DNA from: CAZTAK01 sp964611585
Lineage (GTDB): Bacteria > Pseudomonadota > Alphaproteobacteria > SHVP01
Length of the DNA: 64,000 nucleotides
Assembly: GCA_964611585.1 (NCBI GenBank)
Contig: CAZTAK010000002.1
Span: 1-64,000, forward strand
Direction: 5' to 3'
Made by a program: the position numbers and the translations under genes
In this document: positions 7,515 through 16,206 of the stretch, in pieces
How the letters are laid out: each line of letters begins with the position of its first letter
How positions within the stretch are numbered: position 1 is the stretch's first letter
Notes under the pieces: generated by a model
What the model was told of the DNA's origin: nothing
Databases searched by the model: none
Seen by the model: the letters and a program-made list of their open reading frames with translations, nothing else

Positions 7515-9462
7515 TTAATCGTCTCGGTTTTTTGTTTCCACCCAAGGTCTTAGGCCACGGACTTCGGCTGAAGTCTTAACCCGAATCCGGTCCCCCGACA
7601 GCCATACCGCATGAGCGCCTTCGCGCCAGACGTCGAATCGGTCGATCACCAGCCGCGCCGACGGACAGCGCCCGCGCACCGGCACGGCGGCAATGACGAT
7701 GGTGGCGCGGCGGCAATCCTCTTCCAGGGCATCGCGGCTGCGGGCAAACGCGATCAGGTCTTGACCGGCGCCGGCAGTGCATCCCTGCCCGTCGCACCGG
7801 GCCGCATCGCTGGCCCGGCCCCAGATCTCCGCCGACTTGAGTCCGCTCCGGCGCAGCCACAGTTCGGCGTCGAAGGTGTTGCGGCGCCCGGAAACATAGG
7901 GTCCGCCCGGCAATCGCACAGCGGCCTGGTCGGCGTCGCGGCTGATGAATATATCGGGCGGGTTTGCGGCGGCAAGCGACAGCATTCCGGCCATCACCGC
8001 GCCCACCCCACACCAGCGCCAGCGTTCGCGCCACAACAGGAGCCAAAGCCCGCCCACGGCCGTCAGCACCAGACCCCACATCGGCATCGCCGGTACCAGT
8101 TGCACGGCGCCCGGCCACGACGAGACCGAGCTTGCCGACCACACCACCGCATCGATGCCGAGCCCCATCGGCGCCAGCGCCAGCCCTTCGAGGCCGAACG
8201 GCATCAGCGCAAATGCGACGATCGACCACGGCATGATCCATAGTGCGGTCAGCGGCACCGCGATCAGGTTGGCGGCCAGCCCATAGAGCACCAGCCGGTT
8301 GAAGTGATAAACGGCGAAGGGCGTGGTGGCGGCTGTTGCGATCAACGTCGTGACGGCGACTCCGAGGGCATAAACCAGGATCCGCCGCCGCCGCCAACCC
8401 GGGCCGAGAATGCCATCGCGGGGGCGCAGTTCGTAGGCGGCAACCAGGGCGACGACGGCTGCAAACGACATCTGGAAACTCGCCCCCAGCAGAACTTCGG
8501 GCGCCATCAGCAGGACCGCCAGCGCCGCCAGCGCCACGTTGCGCATCGAAATCGCGTTACGCTCGAGAAGTACGCCGGCGAGAACGATGGCCGCCATGAT
8601 GAAGGCGCGTTGGGTCGGCACCGTGGCCCCCGTCATCAGCAGATAGAAGAGCGCTCCCATCAGGGCACCGATAGCGGCCCATTTCTTGATCGGGAATCTG
8701 AGCGCCAGCGCCGGGATCAGCGCCAGACCCGCGCGCAGACCGAAGAAGATCAGCCCTGCGAACAGGCCGATGTGGAGGCCCGAAATCGCCAGCAAATGGG
8801 CGAGCCTAGCGTCCCGCATCGCCGCCAGCGCGCCGTCGGAGATGGCGCCCCGGTCGCCGGTCATCAGGGCGGCGGCGATGGCGCCGGTATCGCCCGGCAG
8901 CGCCGCGCGGATGCGAATGCTGGCCTGTTGCCGCAAGGCCGCCAGGCCGCCGGTTCGATTTGCGCGCGCGAGCGCGTGAAGCCGACGGCGCCCAAGCGTT
9001 CGAACCACGCCATGCGCGCGAAGTCGAAGGCGCCGGGTGCGGCCGGGGCGGGCGGCGGCATCAGGTCGGCGCGGACGCGGATGACATCGCCCGGGCGCAC
9101 ACCCGAATCGCCGATCCGGTCGGTAATCCGCACACGGGCCGGCGTGCGCGCAGGATCGAGACGCGAAACCGAAACCTCGCCCAGGACCAGCCGTTGGCCT
9201 GACTGGCGCGCTTCGATCTCCAGAACCCGTCCCGTCACCCACACCCATTCGAGGCCGCGTTCCAGCACCGGCGCCGCGACCGAGGCGCTGCGTCACTGGG
9301 CGGCCGAAAATCCCGCCCCCGCCAGGGCCAGTGCAGCCAGCCCCGCAAAGACGATGTCGCGCCGCCGCGCAGCCAGCGCCGCCAACGCCGCCGCCGCAAA
9401 CCAGAGCGGCCCGGTTCAGGGCGGCGGTTCGACGGCGAGCGAAAAATATAACGCGATGCCGG
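7515..9462 (-). pseudogene. comEC: ComEC/Rec2 DNA-uptake channel, multiply interrupted
   Basis: Inner-membrane channel family that passes single-stranded DNA into the cytoplasm during transformation. The C-terminal two thirds (about 8950 down to 7515) is intact and holds the Competence core, with LLAISGLHIGL, TGATVPTQRAFIM and GASFQMSFAAV. The N-terminal domain sits in another frame (about 9462 to 8955, with VTGRVLEIE and PGDVIRVRADL). That frame has TGA at 9416-9418 and 9293-9295, both where tryptophan is expected (VEPPP-stop-TGPLW and AAQ-stop-RSAS). A frameshift near 8950 then joins it to the core. The start is lost in or at the N gap. The C-terminal part shows no HxHxDH metallo-lactamase motif. 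True decay and poor sequence near a contig end are both possible. Confidence 0.85.
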
Positions 9463-9562
9463 NNNNNNNNNNNNNNNNNNNNNNNNNNNNNNNNNNNNNN
9501 NNNNNNNNNNNNNNNNNNNNNNNNNNNNNNNNNNNNNNNNNNNNNNNNNNNNNNNNNNNNNN
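9463..9562. other. Assembly gap (100 Ns)
   Basis: Exactly 100 undetermined bases, the usual placeholder for a gap of unknown size. The nine bases before it and the nine after it are identical (CGATGCCGG), so the two contig ends may overlap and the true gap may be zero or negative. It falls at the 5' end of comEC. Confidence 0.98.
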
Positions 9563-9678
9563 CGATGCCGGGCCATCTTGACACGCCGGGAAGGATTGCG
9601 CGATTCGCGAGCGCTGTCCGGCCGGGCGGGTTATGCTATTGACCGGTACGTCATCCCCCCAATGCGGACTGCCATTCC

Positions 9679-11085
9679 ATGACCGTTGTTACCAGATTTG
9701 CCCCCTCGCCGACCGGATTCCTGCATATCGGCGGGGCGCGGACGGCGCTGTTCAACTGGCTGTATGCGAAGCACGAGGGCGGCCTCTTCCGGCTCCGGAT
9801 CGAGGATACCGACGCCAAGCGCAGCACCGAGGCGGCCGTCGCCGCCATTTTCGAGGGACTGGAATGGTTGGGTCTTACCTGGGAGGGCGAGGCGCTATTC
9901 CAGTCACAGGCCCAGGATCGTCACCGGGAAGTCGCCGAGGCGCTGCTCGCCGCGGGGCAGGCCTACCGCTGCTATGCGAGCAAAGAGGAACTCGCCGAAA
10001 TGCGCGAAAAGGCGCGCGCCGAGGGCCGGCCGATGCGCTACGACCGGCGCTGGCGTGACCGCGATCCGGCCGAAGCCCCGCCCGGTGTCCCGCCGGTGAT
10101 CCGGTTCAAGGCGCCGCAGGGAGGCGAAACGGTGGTTCAGGACCGGGTCATGGGCGAGGTCCGCGTCGCCCACGATCAGCTCGACGACATGGTGCTGCTG
10201 CGCGCCGACGGCACCCCCACCTACATGCTGGCCGTGGTGGTGGACGACCATGACATGGGCGTGACCCACGTCATCCGCGGCGCCGATCACCTCAACAATG
10301 CGCTGCGCCAGGCGAATCTGATCGCGGCGCTCGGCTGGGAACTGCCGGTCTACGCCCATGTGCCGCTGATCCACGGTCCGGACGGCGCCAAACTGTCCAA
10401 GCGCCACGGCGCGCTCGGGGTCGAGGAGTACCGCGAAATGGGTTATTTGGCGGAGGCGATGCGCAACTACCTCGAACGTCTCGGCTGGTCGCACGGCGAC
10501 GATGAAATCTTTTCCACCGATCAGGCGGTCGAATGGTTCGGCCTCGACGGCCTCGGCAAATCAGCGGCGCGTTTCGATTTTGCCAAGCTGGAAAACCTGA
10601 ACGGCCATTATCTGCGCGACAAGACGGTTGCGGCGCTTGAGGGTCTGGTGATCCCGCGACTGGCGCAAAGCCTCGGCCGTGGCCTCTCGGAAGCGGAGGT
10701 GGCGCGTCTGGAACAGGCCCTCCCCGATCTAAAAGATCGCGCGAAGACGTTGTCGGAACTTACTGAAAACGCATTATTTTATTTCACTGACGGGGCGCCG
10801 GAGCCGGACCCGAAGGCGGCCAAGATTCTGGACCCGGCGGCGCGCGCGCTGCTGGGGCGTCTTGCGCCCGTATTCGAGCATGCCGACGAGTGGCAGGCCC
10901 CGGTTCTGGAGGCGCGAGGACGCGCCTTTGCCGAGGTCGAAGAGGTGAAATTCGTAAAGATCGCCCAACCGCTCCGCGCCGCCATCACGGGCCGCACGGT
11001 ATCGCCCGGAATCTTTCAGGTTTGCCAAATACTTGGCCGCGAGGAAACGCTGCGGCGCCTGCGCGATGCGGTGCCTGCGCCTTAG
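9679..11085 (+). CDS. gltX: Glutamate--tRNA ligase
   Basis: A 468-residue class I aminoacyl-tRNA synthetase that charges tRNA-Glu, and in lineages without GlnRS also tRNA-Gln. The first class I signature appears as HIGG (residues 16-19, in APSPTGFLHIGGARTAL). The second appears as KLSKRHGA, with the catalytic domain between and the helical anticodon-binding domain after. Length is usual. It is divergent from comEC, an order common in related genomes, and upstream of gltA in the same direction. The ATG follows the scaffold gap by 116 bp, so its promoter may be only partly visible. Confidence 0.96.
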   Translation: MTVVTRFAPSPTGFLHIGGARTALFNWLYAKHEGGLFRLRIEDTDAKRSTEAAVAAIFEGLEWLGLTWEGEALFQSQAQDRHREVAEALLAAGQAYRCYASKEELAEMREKARAEGRPMRYDRRWRDRDPAEAPPGVPPVIRFKAPQGGETVVQDRVMGEVRVAHDQLDDMVLLRADGTPTYMLAVVVDDHDMGVTHVIRGADHLNNALRQANLIAALGWELPVYAHVPLIHGPDGAKLSKRHGALGVEEYREMGYLAEAMRNYLERLGWSHGDDEIFSTDQAVEWFGLDGLGKSAARFDFAKLENLNGHYLRDKTVAALEGLVIPRLAQSLGRGLSEAEVARLEQALPDLKDRAKTLSELTENALFYFTDGAPEPDPKAAKILDPAARALLGRLAPVFEHADEWQAPVLEARGRAFAEVEEVKFVKIAQPLRAAITGRTVSPGIFQVCQILGREETLRRLRDAVPAP

Positions 11086-11128
11086 TGCCGCAGACCCCCC
11101 GATTGTCCCCAAAAGCGCGCAAAAGCGT

Positions 11129-11134
11129 TATAAT
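11129..11134 (+). promoter_or_regulatory. Candidate -10 box of gltA
   Basis: A perfect TATAAT 58 bp before the chosen gltA ATG. The nearest -35-like hexamer, TTGTCC, is 20 bp upstream, longer than ideal, so this may depend on an activator or an alternative -35. Confidence 0.5.
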
Positions 11135-11191
11135 CGGGCCAGGCATGCGCTTGTCGGCGCCTCCCCCCTTTTTCGCGATCGAGGGCAGTCC

Positions 11192-12511
11192 ATGGAAACC
11201 CAGAAATCGGCCGTAGGGCCGAACGGATCCGCCAAGCTGAGCATGGCGGACACTACCGATACCGATCTGCCGGTGCTCGGCGGCTCGGTTGGTCCCGAAG
11301 TCATCGATATTCGCGGTCTATACAAGAACACCGGCCGGTTCACGTTCGACCCGGGATTTACCGCCACGGCCAGCTGTGAATCGAAAATCACCTACATCGA
11401 CGGCGATGAAGGAATCCTGCTGCACCGTGGCTACAGCATCGAGGAATTGGCCGAAAACGGCGACTACCTCGAGACCTGCTATCTGCTCTTGAACGGTGAA
11501 CTGCCCAACGCCGCGGAAAAGGCCGAGTTCGAGCACGACATCACCATGCACACCATGGTGCACGAGCAGCTCAGCTTCTTCTTCCGTGGGTTCCGGTGGG
11601 ACGCTCACCCGATGGCGATCATGGTCGGCGTCGTCGGCGCCCTGTCGGCCTTCTACCACGACAGCACCGACATTACGGACCCACACCAGCGCAAAGTCGC
11701 CTCCTACCGGCTGATCGCCAAGATGCCGACCATCGCCGCCATGGCCTACAAGTTCTCGGTCGGCCAGCCCTTCATCTACCCCCGCAACGACCTGAACTAC
11801 GTCGACAACTTCCTGCACATGACGTTCGCGGTGCCGTGCGAGGAATACAAGATCAGCCCGGTCATGTCCCGGGCGATGGCGCGCACCTTTGTTCTTCATG
11901 CCGATCACGAGCAGAACGCGTCGACCTCGACGGTTCGCCTTGCCGGATCATCGGGCGCCAATCCCTTTGCCTGCATCGCCGCCGGCGTTGCCTGCCTGTG
12001 GGGGGCGGCCCATGGCGGCGCCAACGAGGCCGTTCTTGCCATGCTCGACCAGATCGGCAGTGCCGACCGCATTCCCGAATTCATCAAGAAGGCCAAAGAC
12101 AAGGACGATCCGTTCAAGCTGATGGGATTCGGGCATCGCGTCTACAGAAACTACGATCCGCGTGCGGCGGTCCTGCGAGCAAGTTGCCACGAGGTGCTCG
12201 ACGAACTCGGAATCAAGAACGAGCCCAGCCTCAAACTTGCCATGGAGCTTGAGCGTCTCGCCCTTGAGGACAAGTATTTTGTCGAGCGCAAACTGTTCCC
12301 GAATGTCGATTTCTATTCGGGCATCATTCTTCGCGCCATGGGATTTCCGACCAGCATGTTCACGGTTCTTTTCGCACTCGCCCGGACCGTCGGCTGGGTC
12401 GCCCAGTGGAACGAGATGATGGACGACCCGTCGCGCAAGATTGGCCGCCCGCGCCAGCTCTACACCGGAGAACCGCGCCGCAATTACGTGTCCCTAGACC
12501 AGCGTGGCTAG
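11192..12511 (+). CDS. gltA: Citrate synthase (type II)
   Basis: A 439-residue TCA-cycle enzyme condensing acetyl-CoA and oxaloacetate. Catalytic regions are visible as FVLHADHEQNASTSTVR, GAAHGGANEAVL, MGFGHRVYRNYDPRA and FYSGIILRAMG. Length and motifs fit the large hexameric, NADH-sensitive type of Gram-negatives. The frame is open back to 11033, overlapping gltX, but the ATG at 11192 has a GAGGG ribosome-binding site seven bases upstream and gives the standard N-terminus. A downstream ATG at 11243 is less likely. It has its own candidate promoter behind gltX. Confidence 0.95.
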   Translation: METQKSAVGPNGSAKLSMADTTDTDLPVLGGSVGPEVIDIRGLYKNTGRFTFDPGFTATASCESKITYIDGDEGILLHRGYSIEELAENGDYLETCYLLLNGELPNAAEKAEFEHDITMHTMVHEQLSFFFRGFRWDAHPMAIMVGVVGALSAFYHDSTDITDPHQRKVASYRLIAKMPTIAAMAYKFSVGQPFIYPRNDLNYVDNFLHMTFAVPCEEYKISPVMSRAMARTFVLHADHEQNASTSTVRLAGSSGANPFACIAAGVACLWGAAHGGANEAVLAMLDQIGSADRIPEFIKKAKDKDDPFKLMGFGHRVYRNYDPRAAVLRASCHEVLDELGIKNEPSLKLAMELERLALEDKYFVERKLFPNVDFYSGIILRAMGFPTSMFTVLFALARTVGWVAQWNEMMDDPSRKIGRPRQLYTGEPRRNYVSLDQRG

Positions 12512-12581
12512 GGGTCAGGCGGTCCGGGCGCTGAAACAGCGCCTGCCCCGCCCGGTCGCGCGCCGCGCCCAGATCCGGCGC

Positions 12582-12698
12582 ATGGCACCCACGGCCAACG
12601 ACAACCAGCGCTCACTGGCGGGTCAGGTGCGGGTCGTGGGACTGCGCGCGGTGGCTCTGGCCGGCGTGGTGTGGGCGCTCTGGTTCGGATTTACCTGA
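12582..12698 (+). CDS. Possible small single-pass membrane protein
   Basis: A 38-residue frame (MAPTANDNQRS...) ending in a hydrophobic stretch VVGLRAVALAGVVWALWFG that could span the membrane once. The polar N-terminus with ANDN resembles small proteins common in alphaproteobacteria, but I do not recognise a family. The same frame is open back to a GTG at 12504 inside the end of gltA. There is no clear ribosome-binding site. It may be chance. Confidence 0.3.
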   Translation: MAPTANDNQRSLAGQVRVVGLRAVALAGVVWALWFGFT

Positions 12699-12734
12699 CC
12701 TTCAGACGCGCTCGATCCCTTCATTCGTAAAGCC

Positions 12735-12753
12735 GCCGGGCGGTATACCCGGC
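12735..12753. terminator. GC hairpin downstream of gltA
   Basis: GCCGGG (12735-12740) and CCCGGC (12748-12753) around a 7-base loop, in the gap between convergent gltA and lpxB. No T-run follows. A second hairpin, AGCTTCTC (12821-12828) with GAGAAGCT (12849-12856), lies farther on and leads into the dispersed repeat. Either could end transcription; neither is a classical terminator. Confidence 0.35.
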
Positions 12754-12874
12754 GCAATCTGCGATGAAGGCAATACCAGCGCCGACCTTGCGGGCGGCGC
12801 CGGATTCGGCGCGCGCCTAAAGCTTCTCCCGTTCGCATGCGCTTACGCGAGAAGCTCTATCCCTTTGACATAGT

Positions 12875-12923
12875 ACGCAAATCGTCGTCGCCGGCGATTC
12901 CGCTGGCTCGGGATTTGCTCTAG
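12875..12923. repeat. Dispersed palindromic repeat, copy 2
   Basis: Second copy of the 49-bp element at 2-50 (47 of 49 identical, same orientation). One change turns an inner-stem C-G pair into a wobble pair, so the hairpin is kept. As with copy 1, its right end contains the TAG stop of a minus-strand gene, here lpxB. Confidence 0.8.
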
Positions 12924-14092
12924 GGTGTGTTCGGCTTTGCCTTACCGAGCAGGTCCCAAAGGATGCGGGCAGCGCGCACGCTTGGGCTCTCGCCACCCGG
13001 TGCCAGCGCCGATACCGCCTCGGCGGCAGCGGCAACCTGCTGCTTGCGGGCCGCCTCGTCGTCGAGCAGGCGAGCCGTTTCGCGCGCAAGGTTGGGGGCG
13101 GTGCAGGCGTCTTGCAGCAATTCGGGAATCTCGGGCCGGTCCAGTATCAGATTGACGAGATTAACGTAGCGCACCCGCACCAGCCGCCGCGCCAGCCACC
13201 AGGTCAGAGGGTGAAGCCGATAGGCGATCACCGTGGGAACCTGCGCAACGGCGAGTTCGAGCGCCACGGTGCCCGAGGCGGCGATGGCGGCATCGCTGGC
13301 GGCGAAGGCGGGAAGTTTTTCGGCGTCGCCAGTGACCACCACCGGCGTTCCCGGCCAGCGTTCGGCGGCACGGTTGATCTCTGCGGCCATCGCTTCGACC
13401 GCCGGAACAACGACCCGAAGCGGCGGCCGGCCCCGGCACAGTTCCCTCACCGCATCGCCGAATACCGGTAGCAGGCGCGACACTTCGCTGTGGCGGCTGC
13501 CGGGCAGGACACAGACCACGGGAACTTCGGCGCCAATTCCGTGGCGGGCGCGGAAGGCGGCGCCGGCGCCGGGCTCGGCCGCGATCCCGGCAACCGGATG
13601 GCCGACGAAGGTGCAGGCAAGGCCCTCGACCTCGAAGTAGGGCGGCTCGAACGGCAGCAAGGCCAGCAGGTGCTCAAATAGCGGCGCGATCCGCCGTGCC
13701 CGTCCCGGTTTCCAGGCCCAGACGGTGGGCGCCACATAGTGGACCAGCCGCAGGCCCTTGGGGTGCAGCCGGCGCGCAAGGCGGAAATTGAAGCCGGGTG
13801 AATCGATGGTCACTACCACATCGGGACGGGTCCGGGCCGCAAAGTCCGTAGTCCGCCGCAGGTGGCCCATGATTAGCCTGAGCCGCGGCAGGACCTCGGC
13901 GAGCCCCATGACGGTGATGTCCTGCATCGGAAACAGGCTTTGAAGGCCCTCTGCCGCCATCAAGGGTCCGCCGACACCGGAAAATTCAATCGCGCCGGGC
14001 GCCGAGTCCTTGAGGGCTGCCATCAGTCCGGCGCCGAGCGCGTCGCCCGAAGGCTCCCCCGCCACCAGCATGAACCGCGCCGGCTTTGGCAT
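12920..14092 (-). CDS. lpxB: Lipid-A-disaccharide synthase
   Basis: A 390-residue GT-B fold glycosyltransferase (family GT19) that joins UDP-2,3-diacylglucosamine and lipid X into the lipid A disaccharide at the inner face of the membrane. Typical family sequence is seen in AGEPSGDALGAGLM near the N-terminus, FSGVGGPLM, APTVWAWKPGRA, CVLPGSRHSEV and ASGTVALELAVAQVPTVIAYR. It is the last gene of the minus-strand envelope operon and lies 36 bp behind lpxI, whose product supplies lipid X. Its stop codon is in the dispersed repeat. Confidence 0.95.
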   Translation of the reverse strand: MPKPARFMLVAGEPSGDALGAGLMAALKDSAPGAIEFSGVGGPLMAAEGLQSLFPMQDITVMGLAEVLPRLRLIMGHLRRTTDFAARTRPDVVVTIDSPGFNFRLARRLHPKGLRLVHYVAPTVWAWKPGRARRIAPLFEHLLALLPFEPPYFEVEGLACTFVGHPVAGIAAEPGAGAAFRARHGIGAEVPVVCVLPGSRHSEVSRLLPVFGDAVRELCRGRPPLRVVVPAVEAMAAEINRAAERWPGTPVVVTGDAEKLPAFAASDAAIAASGTVALELAVAQVPTVIAYRLHPLTWWLARRLVRVRYVNLVNLILDRPEIPELLQDACTAPNLARETARLLDDEAARKQQVAAAAEAVSALAPGGESPSVRAARILWDLLGKAKPNTP

Positions 14093-14128
14093 TGTAAGTT
14101 CTGGCCTCCGCCCGGGTGCCGCCCGGCC

Positions 14129-14977
14129 CTAGCCCGCGCCTCGTTCAATGGCCGTGACGAACAGACCGGCCGCGTCGGCGGTGCCCGCCACCTCGTCGCG
14201 GTTGATAATGAGTGCCACCCCGGCCTCGACCGCGATTCCATTTAGGCCCGCGGCGGCGGCCTGGGTGACGGTGTCAGGCCCGATCGCCGGACGGTCGGCG
14301 CGGTCCTCCTGGCCGGGCTTCAGACATTTGACGAGTACGCCCGATTTTTCGCTCTGTTTCAGCACCTTAATCCGCCCGAGCATGGCGGCGGTGCCCTCGG
14401 GCCCCTCGATGGCGAGGACCCGCCCGCCCTCGATAACGACCGCCTGCCCCATGTCGTAGGCGCCGAGCGTGGCGAGGAGTTCGACTCCGCGGGCGATGTC
14501 GGTTTCATCGGCCGCCTGCGGGCGGTGACGCCCGAGCGGCCCGGCACTTGCCAGCAACGCGGGCATCAAATCGTCCGGCGCGATGACGCGGAACCCTGCG
14601 GATTCTATTTCCGCCACGATCAACGTCATCAGCGCATCGTCGCCACCGGCAGCGGCAATTTTCGGCAACAGCCGCGCGCCGCGGAAATCGACCTTGATCG
14701 ACTTGAGCGATGGCCGCTGCAGGCGGCCGGCCAAGATCACCTCTTGGCAGCCTTCGGCCTCGAGGCACTTGAGGATCTTGCCGACGGCGCCGATGCCGAG
14801 GCGCGCGTGCGGTATCGCCTCGATTCCGGCGGGCTGATCCTGCCCCTCGAAGGTAATCACGAACACCTCGCGGCCGGCGTTGCGGCAGGCGGCGACGAGG
14901 TTTCCCGGCAGGTCGCCTCCGCCCGCCAGGATTCCGACTTTAGGCGGCACGGTCGAGTTTGGGCTGACAGATGGCAC
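14129..14977 (-). CDS. lpxI: UDP-2,3-diacylglucosamine pyrophosphatase LpxI
   Basis: A 282-residue LpxI-family enzyme (formerly DUF1009) that hydrolyses UDP-2,3-diacylglucosamine to lipid X, the job done by LpxH in gammaproteobacteria. N-terminal KVGILAGGGDLP and C-terminal GLNGIAVEAGVALI match the family. It sits between lpxA and lpxB, the classic alphaproteobacterial position. The ATG lies 38 bp inside the end of lpxA in another frame; no better start is seen downstream without losing the conserved N-terminus. This substitution supports placement in the Alphaproteobacteria. Confidence 0.93.
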   Translation of the reverse strand: MPSVSPNSTVPPKVGILAGGGDLPGNLVAACRNAGREVFVITFEGQDQPAGIEAIPHARLGIGAVGKILKCLEAEGCQEVILAGRLQRPSLKSIKVDFRGARLLPKIAAAGGDDALMTLIVAEIESAGFRVIAPDDLMPALLASAGPLGRHRPQAADETDIARGVELLATLGAYDMGQAVVIEGGRVLAIEGPEGTAAMLGRIKVLKQSEKSGVLVKCLKPGQEDRADRPAIGPDTVTQAAAAGLNGIAVEAGVALIINRDEVAGTADAAGLFVTAIERGAG

Positions 14978-15740
14978 GCGAGGAATCGGCGCGCACGAAA
15001 TCGACTATTTCCATGACGTATGGGTTCTCGGCGAACAATTCAGCCACGTCCTCGAGGCGTTCCTGCAACGTGCCCTCTTCGGCGAACAAGAGCCGGTAGG
15101 CATTGCGGAGATCGTGAATAATTTCGCGCGTGAACGAGCGCCGTTTGAGGCCGACGATATTGAGGCCCTCCAGGTGCGCCCGGTTGCCGGTGACCGATCC
15201 GTAAGGAATCACGTCGTTCTCGACTCCCGACATGCCGCCCACCATGGCATGCGCGCCGATCCGCACGAACTGGTGGACCGCCGACAGACCGCCGAGGATC
15301 GCATGGTCACCGATCACGACATGCCCGCCGAGCGTGGCGTTGTTGACCAGGATCACATGGTCGCCAATCAGACAATCGTGGGCGACATGGACGCCGACCA
15401 TGAAAAGACAGTTCGAGCCCGTCCGCGTGACCATGCCGCCACCTTCTGTGCCCGGGTTCATGGTGACGTGTTCACGGATGATTGTGTTGGGCCCGATGAC
15501 GAGTTTGGAATCCTCGCCGTGATACTTCAGGTCCTGGGGCGGCAGCCCGATGGAGGCGAACGGATAGATCACCGTGTTGGGGCCGATTTCGGTGCGGCCG
15601 CCGATGACAGCATGGGATTTGACGGTCACACCGTCGCCGAGAACGGCATGGGCCTCGACGATGCTGAACGGACCGACGGTGACGTTTTCCCCGAGCTGGG
15701 CGCCCGGTTCGACGATTGCGCTGGGGTGAATGCCGGTCAT
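14940..15740 (-). CDS. lpxA: UDP-N-acetylglucosamine O-acyltransferase
   Basis: A 266-residue cytoplasmic trimer that starts lipid A synthesis by moving a 3-hydroxyacyl chain from ACP to UDP-GlcNAc. The left-handed beta-helix hexapeptide repeats run through the first two thirds (for example VTVGPFSIVEAHAVLGDGV). The catalytic histidine lies in VHVAHDCLIGDHV, and the helical tail follows. Four bases separate it from fabZ upstream, which competes for the same hydroxyacyl-ACP pool, and it overlaps lpxI downstream. Confidence 0.96.
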   Translation of the reverse strand: MTGIHPSAIVEPGAQLGENVTVGPFSIVEAHAVLGDGVTVKSHAVIGGRTEIGPNTVIYPFASIGLPPQDLKYHGEDSKLVIGPNTIIREHVTMNPGTEGGGMVTRTGSNCLFMVGVHVAHDCLIGDHVILVNNATLGGHVVIGDHAILGGLSAVHQFVRIGAHAMVGGMSGVENDVIPYGSVTGNRAHLEGLNIVGLKRRSFTREIIHDLRNAYRLLFAEEGTLQERLEDVAELFAENPYVMEIVDFVRADSSRAICQPKLDRAA

Positions 15741-15744
15741 CGCA

Positions 15745-16206
15745 TCATTCGTCCAGGATCATGGCGGCGAAATCGGCCTCGGCGGCGAGGTGCTCGCCGA
15801 CAAGGACATCGGCATGGAATTTCCAGACCATCCCGCGGCTGCGCATCTTCTTGACCATGACGCACATGACGTCGCCAGGCACCACCGGACGCCGGAACCG
15901 GGCCTTTTCGATCGACATGAAATAGACCAGCTTTCCCTCCGCTTTGGGTCCGAGCGTATGGACCACCAGGACGGCTGCGGTCTGGGCCATCGACTCGACG
16001 ATCATGACCCCCGGCATCACCGGGCGCTGCGGAAAATGACCCGAAAATTGCGGTTCATTGACGGTGACGTTCTTGATTCCGGTCGCCGACTTGTCGGAGA
16101 TCAGGTCGATAACCCGATCCACCAGCAGCATCGGGAAACGGTGCGGAATCATTTCCATAATGCGCAGGATGTCGACCGCATCGGCGCTTGCCAGGTCTTT
16201 ATTCAT
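15745..16206 (-). CDS. fabZ: 3-hydroxyacyl-ACP dehydratase FabZ
   Basis: A 153-residue hot-dog fold enzyme that dehydrates 3-hydroxyacyl-ACP in fatty-acid elongation. The active-site helix and loop are clear: GHFPQRPVMPGVMIVESMAQ, with catalytic His57 and Glu71. Its start overlaps the lpxD stop by four bases. Standing between lpxD and lpxA places the branch point between phospholipid and lipid A synthesis in one transcript. Confidence 0.96.
   Translation of the reverse strand: MNKDLASADAVDILRIMEMIPHRFPMLLVDRVIDLISDKSATGIKNVTVNEPQFSGHFPQRPVMPGVMIVESMAQTAAVLVVHTLGPKAEGKLVYFMSIEKARFRRPVVPGDVMCVMVKKMRSRGMVWKFHADVLVGEHLAAEADFAAMILDE

Noticed and set aside
9293..9418. TGA read as tryptophan (altered genetic code)
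   Set aside because: Many intact genes here end in TGA, several as ATGA overlaps (moaC, lolC, cdsA/uppS). TGA must be a stop in this organism.
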